Assembly: GCA_019118545.1 (NCBI GenBank)
Contig: DWYT01000139.1
Span: 1 to 60,353, forward strand
Direction: 5' to 3'
Source: Candidatus Mediterraneibacter merdavium
GTDB taxonomy: Bacteria > Bacillota > Clostridia > Lachnospirales > Lachnospiraceae
DNA: 60,353 nucleotides
Each line of letters starts with the position of its first letter. The stretch's first letter is position 1. The notes below the pieces were generated by a model. That model saw only the letters and a program-made list of their open reading frames with translations, made no database searches and was not told where the DNA came from. Below are positions 1 to 10,300 of this stretch, piece after piece. Position numbers and translations under genes: made by a program.

Positions 1-22
1 GCAAGCAAGCAAGCAAGCAAGC
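1..22. repeat. GCAA tetranucleotide tandem repeat
   Basis: Five uninterrupted copies of GCAA plus two further bases open the window, so the true copy number to the left is unknown. The tract lies about 125 bases before the start codon of the surface-protein gene. A possible -10 element (TAGGAT, 25-30) follows directly, which would place the repeat in the -35 region, but that promoter call is weak. Confidence 0.85.
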
Positions 23-146
23 ATAGGATAAGTCTGCCCTTTTTTATTGTCAGAAAACAGAATATAAAGAACACGGAGGCGTATTCTGCCCGCAGCGCGC
101 GGGTGGGTGCGTCTTTTTGTTTTGCAAAAAAATAAGGAGAAAGTCT

Positions 147-2789
147 ATGAAGAACAAAAATAGGTTAATGAGCCTCATTATCAGCGCGGCGCTTTTCATC
201 CTGATGCTGCCCGTCTCGGCGCGGGCGGCGGACAGCGGTTTTACAGTTGAAGGCGGCACGGTAAATACTGATTACACATACTCCAATGGTGTGCTGACTG
301 TCAACAACGGCGCCAACCTCACCATTTCTATGGCTGACGGCGCAACCACTCCCACCAGCGAACGTATTGTGATTGCAAGCAGTGCCACAGCATCCATCAC
401 GCTGAACGGGGTAAATATCAGCGCCCCGGAAGGCAAGAGCGCGATTGAGCTGTCCTCCGGCTCCAGCTTGACGCTGATACTGTCCTCATACACAAGCAAT
501 AGCTTGACAGGCGGCGCTGCTGGCCTCTTTGATTATGGCGGTGCCCCCGGCATCCACGTCCCGCAGGGTGCGATGCTGACCGTTCTGTGTGCAGCGGCAG
601 GAGATAATAGCAGCCATATTTGTGATAGCAGCGCAAGCAACTGTGCGAAATTAACGATTCAAGGCGGTTCAAACTCAAGTGGCATCGGGGGCGTCGGAAT
701 CGGCGGGGGTGCCCCGGTATTAGGTAGTACTCCGGGTAGTTTTACCGGCCAGCCATGCGGCACAGTTATGCTCTTGGGTGGAGATGTTACCGTCACAGGC
801 GCTGCTGGGCAGGGTGGAAATTCGGATGCAAAGGACATTGGAGGCAGTAACGCCGCTGGAGGCGGCTCCCCCGGCGCAGGCGGCACCATCATCATCCTGA
901 CCAGCGTGAAGAGCAGCAGCGGCACGCTTAATATTGGTGCTGGCACAGGAGACAACCCCAACGCCACGGTTGACAACGGCGCGGGCATACGCCCCAGCCC
1001 CGGCGAAAATACTTACGAGGTCTACGGAAGTCTTAAACTGCCTACCAACCTCACCATCCCCGCGGGCGTGACCGTGAACATTCCCCAAAACACCACCCTG
1101 ACCGTGCCGCAGAATACGACCCTCACCAACAACGGCACCATCACCGGCGACGGGACGCTCAACATTCAAGGAGATGCAAATGGCGATGGCACAGTATCGG
1201 TGACTGGCTTTACCCCAAAAACCCAGACCAGCACTCCATCGGCCCCATCCAGCACAAGCGCGGTGACGGCTGCCAGCGTCACCCTGACCGCCGTGACCGA
1301 CAGCAGCGGCGTGGGCGGTATCCAGTACGGCTATACTACGGGCGGGGAAACTTCTGTACCGGATGCCCGCTGGCAGACCGATACCACCTTCAACAATCTG
1401 TCCCCCAGCACAACCTACACCTTTTACGCCCGCTACGCCGGGAATGGGTTTTATGCCCCTTCTATGGCAAGCAGCAGCGGCCTGACGGTTACGACCTCTG
1501 CCCTCGTTGATGCGGAGGCTCCCAACATTACCACGCACCCCAAGAGCGGCGCCTATACTGTGGGGACTGATGCTGCTCTGTCCGTGGCTGCAAGCGTAGG
1601 CGACGGCGGAAACCTCTCCTATCAGTGGTACAGCAACACCACTAACAGCAATGCCGGGGGCACGGAAATCAACGGCGCAGCCTCCAGCAGTTATACCCCG
1701 CCCACCAGCGCGGAGGGCACTACTTATTATTACTGCGTGGTGACTAATACCAACAACAGCGCCACGGGCGCAAAGACCGCCACAGCTATCTCCAACACGG
1801 CAGAAATTAAGGTTTCCCCTGCCGCACTGACGGAATACACAATCACCTTTGACGGCAACGGCGGTACAAGTCCTGCGGCGCAGACCACCACCGGCAAAAA
1901 ATTGACAAGCCTCCCGACTTCCACTCAAAGCGGGTATTCCTTTAACGGCTGGTACACGGCAAAAACAGGCGGCGATAAAATCACCCCTGATACCGTCTTT
2001 TCTGCAAGCGTGACTGTCTATGCACAGTGGACGAAAAACAGCGAAGGAGGCGGGGACGGCCCCGGCTACGACTATTTCACCATTACCGCCAGCGCGGGGG
2101 CGGGCGGCTCCATCTCCCCCTCCGGCAGTGTCAGCGTCCGGGCGGGAGAGAGTCAGTCCTTTGCCATTACCCCGGAGAGCGGCTACCGCATTTCCGATGT
2201 GCTGGCGGACGGCCGGAGCGTGGGCGCGGTGAGCACTTACACCTTTGACAACGTGAATGCCGGACACACTATTGAGGCGGTATTTGCGAAAACGAATGTG
2301 GACGGCGGGGATACTGCTGTTCCACCCGTAATCAGCGTCACCACAGGCGGCACGGCGGAGGTGGATAAGTCCGATCCAAACCCCGGCGATCAGGTGACCG
2401 TCACCGTGAAGCCGGATAATGGCTATCAGGTGAAAACTGTCACCGTTACGGATGCAAACGGTGTCAGTATCGCGGTTACGGACAACGGAGACGGCACCTA
2501 CACCTTCACACAGCCGGAGAGCAGGGTGACGGTCCGGGCGGAATTCGCGAAGATTCCCGCTTCTGGGGAATCCGGGACAGTCGGCGGCAATGACGGCGGA
2601 AACACCCCGCAGACCGGGAATGAAAACCAGAATGGAGAGAATGTCCCGCAGACAGATAACGAAAGCCGGACTGGCGGAAATGTCCCAGAGACAGGCGACG
2701 AGAGCTATGTCTCGTTCTGGCTGGCGGTTATGCTGGCGGCGGGAGCCGGACTGGGCGGCGCGATCATTTACAGAAGGAAAATGTGTTAA
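147..2789 (+). CDS. Sortase-type cell-surface protein with InlB/Flg_new-like repeat
   Basis: This is a secreted, probably wall-anchored surface protein of 880 residues. The ATG at 147 is preferred because AAGGAG sits about 8 bases upstream; ATG 117 lacks this. A signal peptide (LIISAALFILMLPVSARA, cleavage near residue 27) leads into Thr/Gly/Asn-rich, beta-helix-like sequence. A single EF-hand/dockerin-like loop (DANGDGTVS) lies near residue 343. A Listeria/Bacteroides-type repeat follows around residues 560-635 (ITFDGNGG to VYAQWT). The C-terminus has VPETGD at 846-851, a hydrophobic helix and RRK, which is the layout of a sorting signal with non-LPXTG sequence. Before it, two 13-residue units (TPQTGN..., VPQTDN...) echo the signal. 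Function, for example adhesion, is not shown. GC-rich sequence leaves long antisense reading frames, which I do not regard as genes. Confidence 0.88.
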   Translation: MKNKNRLMSLIISAALFILMLPVSARAADSGFTVEGGTVNTDYTYSNGVLTVNNGANLTISMADGATTPTSERIVIASSATASITLNGVNISAPEGKSAIELSSGSSLTLILSSYTSNSLTGGAAGLFDYGGAPGIHVPQGAMLTVLCAAAGDNSSHICDSSASNCAKLTIQGGSNSSGIGGVGIGGGAPVLGSTPGSFTGQPCGTVMLLGGDVTVTGAAGQGGNSDAKDIGGSNAAGGGSPGAGGTIIILTSVKSSSGTLNIGAGTGDNPNATVDNGAGIRPSPGENTYEVYGSLKLPTNLTIPAGVTVNIPQNTTLTVPQNTTLTNNGTITGDGTLNIQGDANGDGTVSVTGFTPKTQTSTPSAPSSTSAVTAASVTLTAVTDSSGVGGIQYGYTTGGETSVPDARWQTDTTFNNLSPSTTYTFYARYAGNGFYAPSMASSSGLTVTTSALVDAEAPNITTHPKSGAYTVGTDAALSVAASVGDGGNLSYQWYSNTTNSNAGGTEINGAASSSYTPPTSAEGTTYYYCVVTNTNNSATGAKTATAISNTAEIKVSPAALTEYTITFDGNGGTSPAAQTTTGKKLTSLPTSTQSGYSFNGWYTAKTGGDKITPDTVFSASVTVYAQWTKNSEGGGDGPGYDYFTITASAGAGGSISPSGSVSVRAGESQSFAITPESGYRISDVLADGRSVGAVSTYTFDNVNAGHTIEAVFAKTNVDGGDTAVPPVISVTTGGTAEVDKSDPNPGDQVTVTVKPDNGYQVKTVTVTDANGVSIAVTDNGDGTYTFTQPESRVTVRAEFAKIPASGESGTVGGNDGGNTPQTGNENQNGENVPQTDNESRTGGNVPETGDESYVSFWLAVMLAAGAGLGGAIIYRRKMC

Positions 2790-2793
2790 TCGA

Positions 2794-2840
2794 AATAATC
2801 CGTCTATTCTAAAATACAGATTTAGAGTAGACGGATTATT
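2794..2840 (+). terminator. Terminator hairpin after surface-protein gene
   Basis: A 20-bp stem (2794-2813 with 2821-2840) has a 7-base loop and a single position that becomes a G-U pair in RNA. It starts 5 bases after the stop codon. The stem itself ends in TTATT and no long U tract follows, so termination is probable rather than certain. The 195 bases from here to argS hold no gene I can support. Confidence 0.75.
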
Positions 2841-3034
2841 ATTGCCTATCTGCCGCGCCGGAGCTGACCGTCTTCTTCTGTCGGGACAAAGACCGGAAAG
2901 AGATCAGTCTGCTGACCCGGCGCTATGGCGGAACTCTATGGCGGAACACAGGAAGAAAAATTTTACTGACCTTGTCCTTCGCCCGCAGACATGGTAGAAT
3001 AACATTCATATGGATTAAAGGAGTGTGGAATTAA

Positions 3035-4801
3035 GTGAAGACATTATTGGAACTGATCACCATAGAAATGAGAGATGCGTTCGCCAAGGCGGGATATGAT
3101 GAAGAGCTGGCGAAGGTGACGCTCTCCAACCGCCCGGATCTGTGCGAGTACCAGTGCAACGGCGCCATGGCAGGGGCGAAGAAATATCAGAAAGCTCCGT
3201 TTATGATCGCGGAAGATGTGGCGGAGCATCTAAAGGAGAGCACATATTTTGAGTCCGTGGATGTGGTGAAGCCGGGTTTTATCAATCTGAAGCTGTCCCC
3301 TCAGTGCGCGGCTTCTTACTTAAATGAGATGGCGCAGGAGGAGAAACTGGGTGTAGAGGAAGAAGCTTCTCCGAAGACGATCATGATTGATTACGGCGGG
3401 CCGAATGTGGCGAAGCCGCTGCACGTGGGGCATCTCCGCTCTGCCATCATCGGGGAGAGTGTGAAGCGTATCATGCGTTTCAAGGGGAACCGCGTGATCG
3501 GGGACATTCATCTCGGAGACTGGGGATACCAGATGGGACTCATCATCACAGAGCTTAAGAAACGTCAGCCGGAGCTTCCGTATTTTGACGAGGAGTTCGA
3601 CGGAGAGTATCCGAAAGAAGCGCCGTTTACCATCGGAGAACTGGAGGAGATCTATCCCACGGCAAGCGCGTATGCCAAAGAAAATGAAGAATACAGAGAA
3701 GAAGCGTTGCATGCGACCTATCTTCTTCAGAATGGATACCGGGGATACCGGGCGATCTGGGATCATATCATGAACGTGTCTGTGGCGGATCTTAAGAAAA
3801 ATTACGAGAGGCTGAACGTGGACTTCGACCTCTGGAAGGGCGAGGCGGACGCGCAGAAATACATCCCGGATATGGTGCAGATGTTGAAGGACGAGGGTTA
3901 TGCCCGCTATGATGAGGGTGCCCTTGTGGTAGATGTGCAGGAGGAGACGGACAACAAGGAAGTGCCGCCCTGTATGATTCTCAAGTCTGACGGAGCGGCG
4001 CTCTATGATACGACGGATCTTGCCACGCTTGTGGAGCGCGAGCAGGATTATCAGCCGGACGAGGTTATCTATGTTGTGGACAAGCGTCAGGAGATGCACT
4101 TTACACAGGTGTTCCGCTGCGCGAAGAAGACGGGCATCGTGCGTCCGGAGACGAAGCTGCAATTCTTAGGCTTTGGCACCATGAACGGGAAGGACGGCAA
4201 GCCGTTCAAGACCCGCGAGGGCGGCGTCATGCGTCTTGAGAACCTGATCCGCGAGATCAATGAGGAAATGTATAAAAAGATCATGGATAACCGGACGGTG
4301 GAGGATAGCGAGGCGGAGCGCACGGCGCAGATCGTGGGACTGGCTGCCATCAAGTACGGGGATCTTTCCAATCAGGCTTCAAAGGATTACATTTTTGACG
4401 TGGATCGGTTTACTTCCTTTGAAGGGAATACAGGTCCGTACATCCTCTACACCATCGTGCGGATTAAGTCTATTCTGGCAAAATATCAGGAGAACGGCGG
4501 AAGCCTTGATGGTCTGACGATGCGCCCGGCGGAGAATGTCTATGAAAAAGCGCTGATGCTGCAGATTTTGAAGTTCAATGATGTGTTTGAGGCCGTTTAT
4601 GAGGAGACGGCGCCGCATAAGCTGTGCGCGTATATTTACGAACTTGCCAATGAGTTCAATAAGTTTTACCATGAGACAAAGATCCTCTCCGAAGAAGATC
4701 AGGAGAAGAGATCAGGCTACATCGCGCTGTTAGTTCTGGCGAAGCGTGTGCTTGAGACGTGCATCGGTCTGCTTGGATTTGAAGCGCCTGAAAGGATGTA
4801 A
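3035..4801 (+). CDS. argS: Arginyl-tRNA synthetase
   Basis: Class I enzyme that charges tRNA-Arg with arginine using ATP in the cytoplasm. The 588-residue length is normal. The N-terminal additional domain precedes the HIGH-type signature HVGH at residues 130-133 (PNVAKPLHVGH). The region FGTMNGKDGKPFKTREGG occupies the position of the often degenerate KMSKS loop of this family. The C-terminal DALR anticodon-binding domain ends LLGFEAPERM. The start is GTG at 3035 with AAAGGAG upstream (3017-3023), a slightly long spacing. The alanyl-tRNA editing gene starts 25 bases after the stop, and a short GGATGTA duplication spans the join. Confidence 0.97.
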   Translation: MKTLLELITIEMRDAFAKAGYDEELAKVTLSNRPDLCEYQCNGAMAGAKKYQKAPFMIAEDVAEHLKESTYFESVDVVKPGFINLKLSPQCAASYLNEMAQEEKLGVEEEASPKTIMIDYGGPNVAKPLHVGHLRSAIIGESVKRIMRFKGNRVIGDIHLGDWGYQMGLIITELKKRQPELPYFDEEFDGEYPKEAPFTIGELEEIYPTASAYAKENEEYREEALHATYLLQNGYRGYRAIWDHIMNVSVADLKKNYERLNVDFDLWKGEADAQKYIPDMVQMLKDEGYARYDEGALVVDVQEETDNKEVPPCMILKSDGAALYDTTDLATLVEREQDYQPDEVIYVVDKRQEMHFTQVFRCAKKTGIVRPETKLQFLGFGTMNGKDGKPFKTREGGVMRLENLIREINEEMYKKIMDNRTVEDSEAERTAQIVGLAAIKYGDLSNQASKDYIFDVDRFTSFEGNTGPYILYTIVRIKSILAKYQENGGSLDGLTMRPAENVYEKALMLQILKFNDVFEAVYEETAPHKLCAYIYELANEFNKFYHETKILSEEDQEKRSGYIALLVLAKRVLETCIGLLGFEAPERM

Positions 4802-4826
4802 ATTTCCGAAAGGATGTAGGATAAAA

Positions 4827-6110
4827 ATGACGGAGAAATTATTTTACGAGGACAGCCATCTCTCGGAGTTCGAGGCGGCAGTCACCGCCTGCCGCAGAAG
4901 AGAACCCGCATCCGCTGTCGGCTGTGGAGCAGAGGCGGCTCCCGGAAGCGGAAAAGAGACTGATGCCCCGGAAGCGGAAAAGAGGGTTTATTATGAGATC
5001 GAACTTGACCGCACGGCGTTTTTCCCCGAGGGCGGCGGTCAGTACGCGGATACAGGCAGCCTCACGTGCGTAGGTGGTATGCAGTGTGCGGGCAGTATAG
5101 TTCGTGTGCTGGATGTTCAGGAGGAAGATAATCACATTTATCATATTGCCGATGGACCGCTTGAAGTGGGGAGCCGTGTAAAAGGATGTATTGACTGGGA
5201 CGAGCGTTTCATGAAGATGCAGCAGCATACCGGGGAGCATATCGTATCCGGTCTTGTCCATGCCCGCTTTGGATATAATAACGTGGGTTTTCATCTCGGC
5301 AGTGAGGACTGTACCATGGATTTTAATGGGGAGATTACCCCGGAGGAGCTGGCACAGATTGAGCTTGAGGCAAACCGCGCGGTGTGGAAGAACCTTGAGG
5401 TGCAGACGCTGTACCCTTCGAAAGAAGAGCTGGCGCAGATGGAATACCGCAGCAAGATCGAGATCGAGGGGCAGGTGCGTATCATTGTGATCCCGGGATA
5501 CGACCGCTGCGCCTGCTGCGCGCCCCATGTGGCGCGGACAGGGGAGATCGGACTTATCAAGCTGACGAACGTGCAGAGATATAAAGGCGGGGTGCGCGTG
5601 ACCATGCTCTGCGGCGTGAGGGCGCTCGCGGATTACCGCGTGAAGCAGGAGCAGGCGAAGGCTGTCTCCGCCATGCTTTGCGCGAAAGAGAATGAGACTG
5701 CAAAGGCAGTGGAGCATCTGAGGGAAGAGTGTGCTTCCCTAAAGTATGAGATCGCGGAAAAGGAAAAGAAGCTGATCGTATGCAGGGCGGATATGATCCC
5801 TGCGGGAGAAGGGGCGGTCTGCGTCTTTGCGGAAGATATCGAAGGGGAGTCCATGCGTTTTCTCATGAACCGTGTGCTTGAGGCGGGGCATTGCCTGTGC
5901 GCGGTGTTCCATCCGATGGGCGGTGAGTCCGGGACATACCGTTATGTGATCGGAAGTAAGACCCGGGACATGCGGGCGCTTGCAAAGGAATTCAATGCCG
6001 CGTTCGAAGGGAGAGGCGGCGGCAGGCCGGAGATGGTACAAGGTACGGCGATCGGAAAGGAAGAGGAGATACGGGCGTGGATCATGGAGAAAGCGGAGGA
6101 TGGAAGATGA
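4827..6110 (+). CDS. Alanyl-tRNA editing protein (AlaX-L type)
   Basis: Free-standing relative of the AlaRS editing domain, expected to hydrolyse mischarged Ser- or Gly-tRNA(Ala). It has 427 residues. Zinc-site residues typical of the family are visible: HTGEH (an HxxxH motif) and later the pair in CCAPHVARTGEIG. The N-terminal segment contains GGGQYADTG, also typical. The long C-terminal part with a charged coiled segment (CAKENETAKAVEHLREECASL) and a DHHA1-like end marks the long form. ATG 4827 is chosen because upstream ATG 4746 lies inside argS; GTAGG is a modest ribosome site. Residues about 20-50 (CRRREPASAV... to EAEKR) look like an unusual low-complexity insertion. Its end overlaps the next gene by ATGA, indicating coupling. 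Confidence 0.92.
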   Translation: MTEKLFYEDSHLSEFEAAVTACRRREPASAVGCGAEAAPGSGKETDAPEAEKRVYYEIELDRTAFFPEGGGQYADTGSLTCVGGMQCAGSIVRVLDVQEEDNHIYHIADGPLEVGSRVKGCIDWDERFMKMQQHTGEHIVSGLVHARFGYNNVGFHLGSEDCTMDFNGEITPEELAQIELEANRAVWKNLEVQTLYPSKEELAQMEYRSKIEIEGQVRIIVIPGYDRCACCAPHVARTGEIGLIKLTNVQRYKGGVRVTMLCGVRALADYRVKQEQAKAVSAMLCAKENETAKAVEHLREECASLKYEIAEKEKKLIVCRADMIPAGEGAVCVFAEDIEGESMRFLMNRVLEAGHCLCAVFHPMGGESGTYRYVIGSKTRDMRALAKEFNAAFEGRGGGRPEMVQGTAIGKEEEIRAWIMEKAEDGR

Positions 6111-7030
6111 ATCAGATACAGAGAAAAAGTCCGTTCTGGAGCCTTGCGGGACCGCTGCTCATCTATATGGGAATTCAGTTGGCAGTCCAGACGGTAATTT
6201 ACTTTGTGATCAGTATGCCCTATACGCTGCAGGCTTATGCCGGTATCCTGCGGGAAGAAACGTTGCCAACCATGGATGAGTGGCTGCAGACCTGTATGGA
6301 AGCGCTGGAACCCGCGTTTCAGACGATTGCCGCTCATCAGGTTGAGATTGCCGGGGTGACGGCTCTTGCTACGCTGGCTCTGACAATCCCGCTGTTTTTA
6401 AAGGACAGAAAGCTGGAGAAGCTGTGTGGGATCCCGGCGGCAGGGAAAGTGCCTCGTGAGGGTTATGGCCTGATCCTTCTTTTTGGCGCGGCGGGATGCG
6501 TGGCGGCCACCTGTCTGATGGCGATGGCGCAGCTTGCGTTCTATGACCCGCAGTATCAGCGGACTGCGGAAGTGATGTACGCGGCGGGGTTGCCCCTGCA
6601 GCTTCTTTGTCTTGGACTGGTTATTCCCATAGGGGAAGAACTGATGTTCAGAGGACTTTTATTCAAAAGGTTCAGAGAGAGACAGAGGTTCTGGTATTCT
6701 GCGGTCTGTTCTTCTGTGTTCTTTTCATTTATGCACACGAACACAACACAGACAATTTATGCTTTCCTGCTGGGACTTATGCTCTCTTATCTGTATGAGA
6801 AGTTTGGCTCTCTTAAAGCTCCTGCGCTTCTGCATATCACGATGAATACGGCGTCTGTACTTCTGACTGAGCTGGGAGGCTTCCGCTGGATCGGAGCAGA
6901 TCCCATGAGGATGGCGGCAGCAGCTATCGGCGGCGCGTTCATCTGCTCTGTTGTGTTTGTGATTCTCCAGAGGCTGATGGGGACAGGTGCGCCGCAGACT
7001 CCGGGGACTCCGGGCAGTGCGCAGCAGTAG
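6107..7030 (+). CDS. CPBP-family intramembrane metalloprotease
   Basis: Multi-pass membrane protein of the CAAX protease/bacteriocin-processing (Abi, CPBP) family, 307 residues. The diagnostic motif is GEELMFRGLLFKR with the glutamate pair at 177-178, followed by FSFMHTNT and LLHITMNT, which carry the conserved histidines. Several hydrophobic helices are present. Members act in protein maturation, bacteriocin self-immunity or prenyl-protein processing; the substrate here is unknown. The ATG at 6107 overlaps the stop of the upstream gene (ATGA), so the earlier ATG 6077 is unlikely. It is the last gene of the argS run and is followed by a strong terminator. Confidence 0.9.
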   Translation: MNQIQRKSPFWSLAGPLLIYMGIQLAVQTVIYFVISMPYTLQAYAGILREETLPTMDEWLQTCMEALEPAFQTIAAHQVEIAGVTALATLALTIPLFLKDRKLEKLCGIPAAGKVPREGYGLILLFGAAGCVAATCLMAMAQLAFYDPQYQRTAEVMYAAGLPLQLLCLGLVIPIGEELMFRGLLFKRFRERQRFWYSAVCSSVFFSFMHTNTTQTIYAFLLGLMLSYLYEKFGSLKAPALLHITMNTASVLLTELGGFRWIGADPMRMAAAAIGGAFICSVVFVILQRLMGTGAPQTPGTPGSAQQ

Positions 7031-7069
7031 AAGGACTTTGTTTTTATAAAAATACAATATGGAATTGTG

Positions 7070-7102
7070 TATGGCGGAAATTGGTTTCCGCCATATTTTT
7101 TT
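7070..7102 (+). terminator. Rho-independent terminator
   Basis: An 11-bp stem (TATGGCGGAAA with TTTCCGCCATA, 7070-7080 and 7085-7095) with a 4-base loop is followed by a T tract. It closes the argS/editing/CPBP transcript. Confidence 0.92.
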
Positions 7103-7190
7103 GCGGAAAAAGGCAGATAAACCTTGAAAAATAAGGAGAAGATCTGAAACTGCGGCATCGACGCCTGAAAGATACATTTTTAATATATTA

Positions 7191-7233
7191 TCAGATAATT
7201 ATATATAAAATAATAAATATTCTAATTATCTGA
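7191..7233. promoter_or_regulatory. Perfect inverted repeat upstream of gltB promoter
   Basis: TCAGATAATTA at 7191-7201 is mirrored exactly by TAATTATCTGA at 7223-7233, with 21 AT-rich bases between. The right arm ends 20 bases before the -35 box of the gltB promoter, a usual place for an activator such as a LysR-type regulator. The regulator is not identifiable from this window. Confidence 0.55.
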
Positions 7234-7253
7234 CAATTATAATGATTTTCCTG

Positions 7254-7282
7254 TTTACAAACCGCAGGAAATGCTGTATAGT
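7254..7282 (+). promoter_or_regulatory. Sigma-A promoter of gltBD
   Basis: TTTACA (7254-7259), a 17-base spacer and TATAGT (7277-7282) lie 35 bases before the gltB start codon. Confidence 0.75.
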
Positions 7283-7316
7283 CATCACATAAAAAGCAAA
7301 AGAGAGGAGACGGGCC

Positions 7317-10300
7317 ATGAATAGACCGAACGAATCACAGCAGGGACTGTACCGCGCAAGCTTTGAGCATGACAACTGCGGTATCGGCGCCATTGTAAAT
7401 ATTAAGGGCAGGAAGAGCCACGCCACTGTGGCGGGCGCTTTGGAGATCGTAGAGCATCTGGAGCACAGAGCCGGAAAGGACGCGGAAGGCAAGACCGGAG
7501 ACGGCGTGGGCATCCTTCTGCAGATTTCCCACCGCTTCTTTGAGAAGGTCTGTAAGCCGCTTCATATCCATATTGGCGGAGAGAGAGACTACGGTGTGGG
7601 GATGTTCTTTTTCCCGCAGGACGAGTTAAAACGCAATCAGGCGAAGAATATCTTCGAAGTTATCGTTAAGAAGGAGGGACTGAACTTCCTTGGCTGGAGA
7701 GAAGTGCCCATCCATCCCGAGGTGCTGGGAAAGACGGCTGTGGACTGTATGCCGTGCATCCTGCAGGCGTTCATCGAGCGCCCGGAGAGGGTGGAGAAAG
7801 GGATTGACTTTGACCGCAGGCTCTATGTGGTGCGCCGTGTGTTCGAGCAGAGCAGCGACGACACCTATGTGGTCTCCCTCTCAAGCCGTACCATCGTATA
7901 TAAGGGGATGTTCCTCGTGGGGCAGCTTCGTCAGTTTTTCGCGGATCTGCATGATGAGGATTATGAGTCCGCCATCGCCATGGTTCATTCCCGTTTCAGC
8001 ACGAACACTGCCCCGAGCTGGCAGAGGGCGCATCCGAACCGTCTCATGGTGCACAATGGTGAGATCAACACCATCCGCGGGAATGCGGACAAGATGCGCG
8101 CCAGAGAAGAGACCATGGAGGCAGGCTGCTTAAAGGGTGAGCTGCACAAGGTGCTCCCGGCTATCAACACATCAGGATCAGACTCCGCTATGCTGGACAA
8201 TGCGTTGGAGTTCATGGTCATGAGCGGCATGGAGCTTCCGCTGGCAGTGATGATCGCTATCCCGGAGCCGTGGGTGAACAACCGCAGCATGTCCCAGAAC
8301 AAGAAGGACTTCTATCAGTATTATGCCACCATGATGGAGCCGTGGGACGGCCCTGCGTCCATCCTCTTCTCAGACGGGGATGTGATGGGAGCGGTTCTTG
8401 ACAGGAACGGTCTGCGCCCGTCCAGATATTACATCACGGACGACGACAACCTCATCCTCTCCTCCGAGGTGGGCGTGCTGGACATTGATCCGGCGAAGAT
8501 CCTCGTCAAAGAGCGTCTGCACCCGGGCAAAATGCTGCTCGTTGACACCGTGGCGGGAAGGGTCATCGACGACGAGGAGCTTAAAGAAAAGTATGCCAAT
8601 GAGGAGCCTTACGGGGAATGGCTGGACAGCAACCTCATTCACCTGAAAGACCTGCCAATACCGAATAAGGATATTCCGAAATACACAAAGGAAGAGTGTA
8701 CCCGCCTGCAGAAGGCATTCGGCTATGCCTATGAGGATGTGAGGACGTCCATCCTGACCATGGCGAAGAACGGCGGCGAGGGCATCGCGGCGATGGGAAT
8801 TGACACCCCGCTTTCTGTGCTTTCTAAAAAGCGTCAGCCGTTGTTCGGATATTTTAAGCAGCTTTTCGCGCAGGTGACGAACCCGCCCATCGACGCGATC
8901 CGCGAGGAGATCGTGACCTCCACGACTACCTACATCGGACGGGACGGAAATCTGCTGGAGAAGAAAGAAGAGAACTGTAAGATGCTTCGGGTCAACAACC
9001 CGATCCTGACGAACACAGATCTCTTAAAAATCAAGAACATGAAGGTGGAGGGATTCAAGGTAGCGGAGATCCCGATTACCTATTATAAGAATACAAGCCT
9101 TGAGAAAGCGCTGGAGTACCTCTTTGTAGAGGTGGACCGTGTGATCCGCGAGGGAGCGAACATCCTCATCTTAAGTGACCGCGAGGTGGACGAGTACCAT
9201 GTGGCGATCCCTTCTCTTCTGGCAGTGTCGGGACTGCAGCAGCACCTTGTACGCACGAAGAAAAGAACATCGGTTGCTATGATATTAGAGAGCGGAGAGC
9301 CAAGAGAAGTGCATCATTTCGCGACGCTCCTCGGATACGGCGCCTGCGCCATTAATCCGTATCTGGCACACGAATCCATCCGCCAGCTCATCGAGGCAAG
9401 ACTACTCCACAAGGACTACTACGCGGCGGTGGACGACTACAACAGCGCGGTCATCCACGGCATCATCAAGATCGCGTCCAAGATGGGTATCTCTACCATC
9501 CAGTCCTATCAGGGAGCGAAGATCTTTGAGGCCATCGGACTGAAAAAAGAGTTCATTGACCATCATTTTACAGATACAGTGAGCCGTGTGGGAGGAATCG
9601 GCATTGAGGAGATCGCGGAGGATTACACCGCATTCCACACGCAGGCATTTGATCCGTTGGGACTGGACGGTGATATGACGCTGGACAGCGTAGGCCGTCA
9701 TAAATATAAGAGCGGCGGGGAGGAGCATCTCTACAATCCGCAGACCATCCACATGCTCCAGCAGTCCACGAAGCGCGGAGATTACGGCATGTTCAAGGAA
9801 TACACGAAGATGGTGGACGCGGAGGAAGAGAAGGTCAGTTTAAGAGGACAGCTTGACTTCAATTATCCGAAGAAGGGCGTGTCCATCGAGGAAGTGGAGA
9901 GCGTGGATTCTATCGTCACCAGATTTAAGACAGGGGCCATGTCCTACGGGTCCATTTCCAAGGAGGCTCATGAGACGCTGGCTGTGGCCATGAACCGTCT
10001 CCACGGCAAGTCCAACTCCGGAGAAGGAGGAGAGGAGATCGAGCGTCTGGATACGGACCGCTGTTCTGCCATCAAGCAGGTGGCGTCAGGGCGCTTCGGT
10101 GTGACGAGCCGCTATCTGGTCAGCGCCAAAGAGATTCAGATCAAGATGGCGCAGGGCGCGAAGCCGGGAGAGGGCGGACACCTGCCGGGCGGAAAGGTCT
10201 ATCCGTGGATTGCGAAGACCCGTCATTCTACGCCGGGCGTGAGTCTGATCTCACCGCCGCCGCACCATGACATCTACTCCATCGAAGATCTGGCGCAGCT

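Noticed and set aside
720-2267. A 515-codon open frame on the minus strand
   Set aside because: It runs antisense to the surface protein, has Ala/Gly/Arg-rich unbalanced composition and no ribosome site, and results from GC-rich codon bias of the real gene.
2841-3034. Open stretch reading ELTVFFCRDKDRKEISLL before argS
   Set aside because: It could be a gene remnant, but it has no start, no recognisable family and only about 45 codons.
3320-4162. 280-codon minus-strand frame opposite argS
   Set aside because: Shadow of argS codon use; His/Leu/Arg-rich with no start signals.
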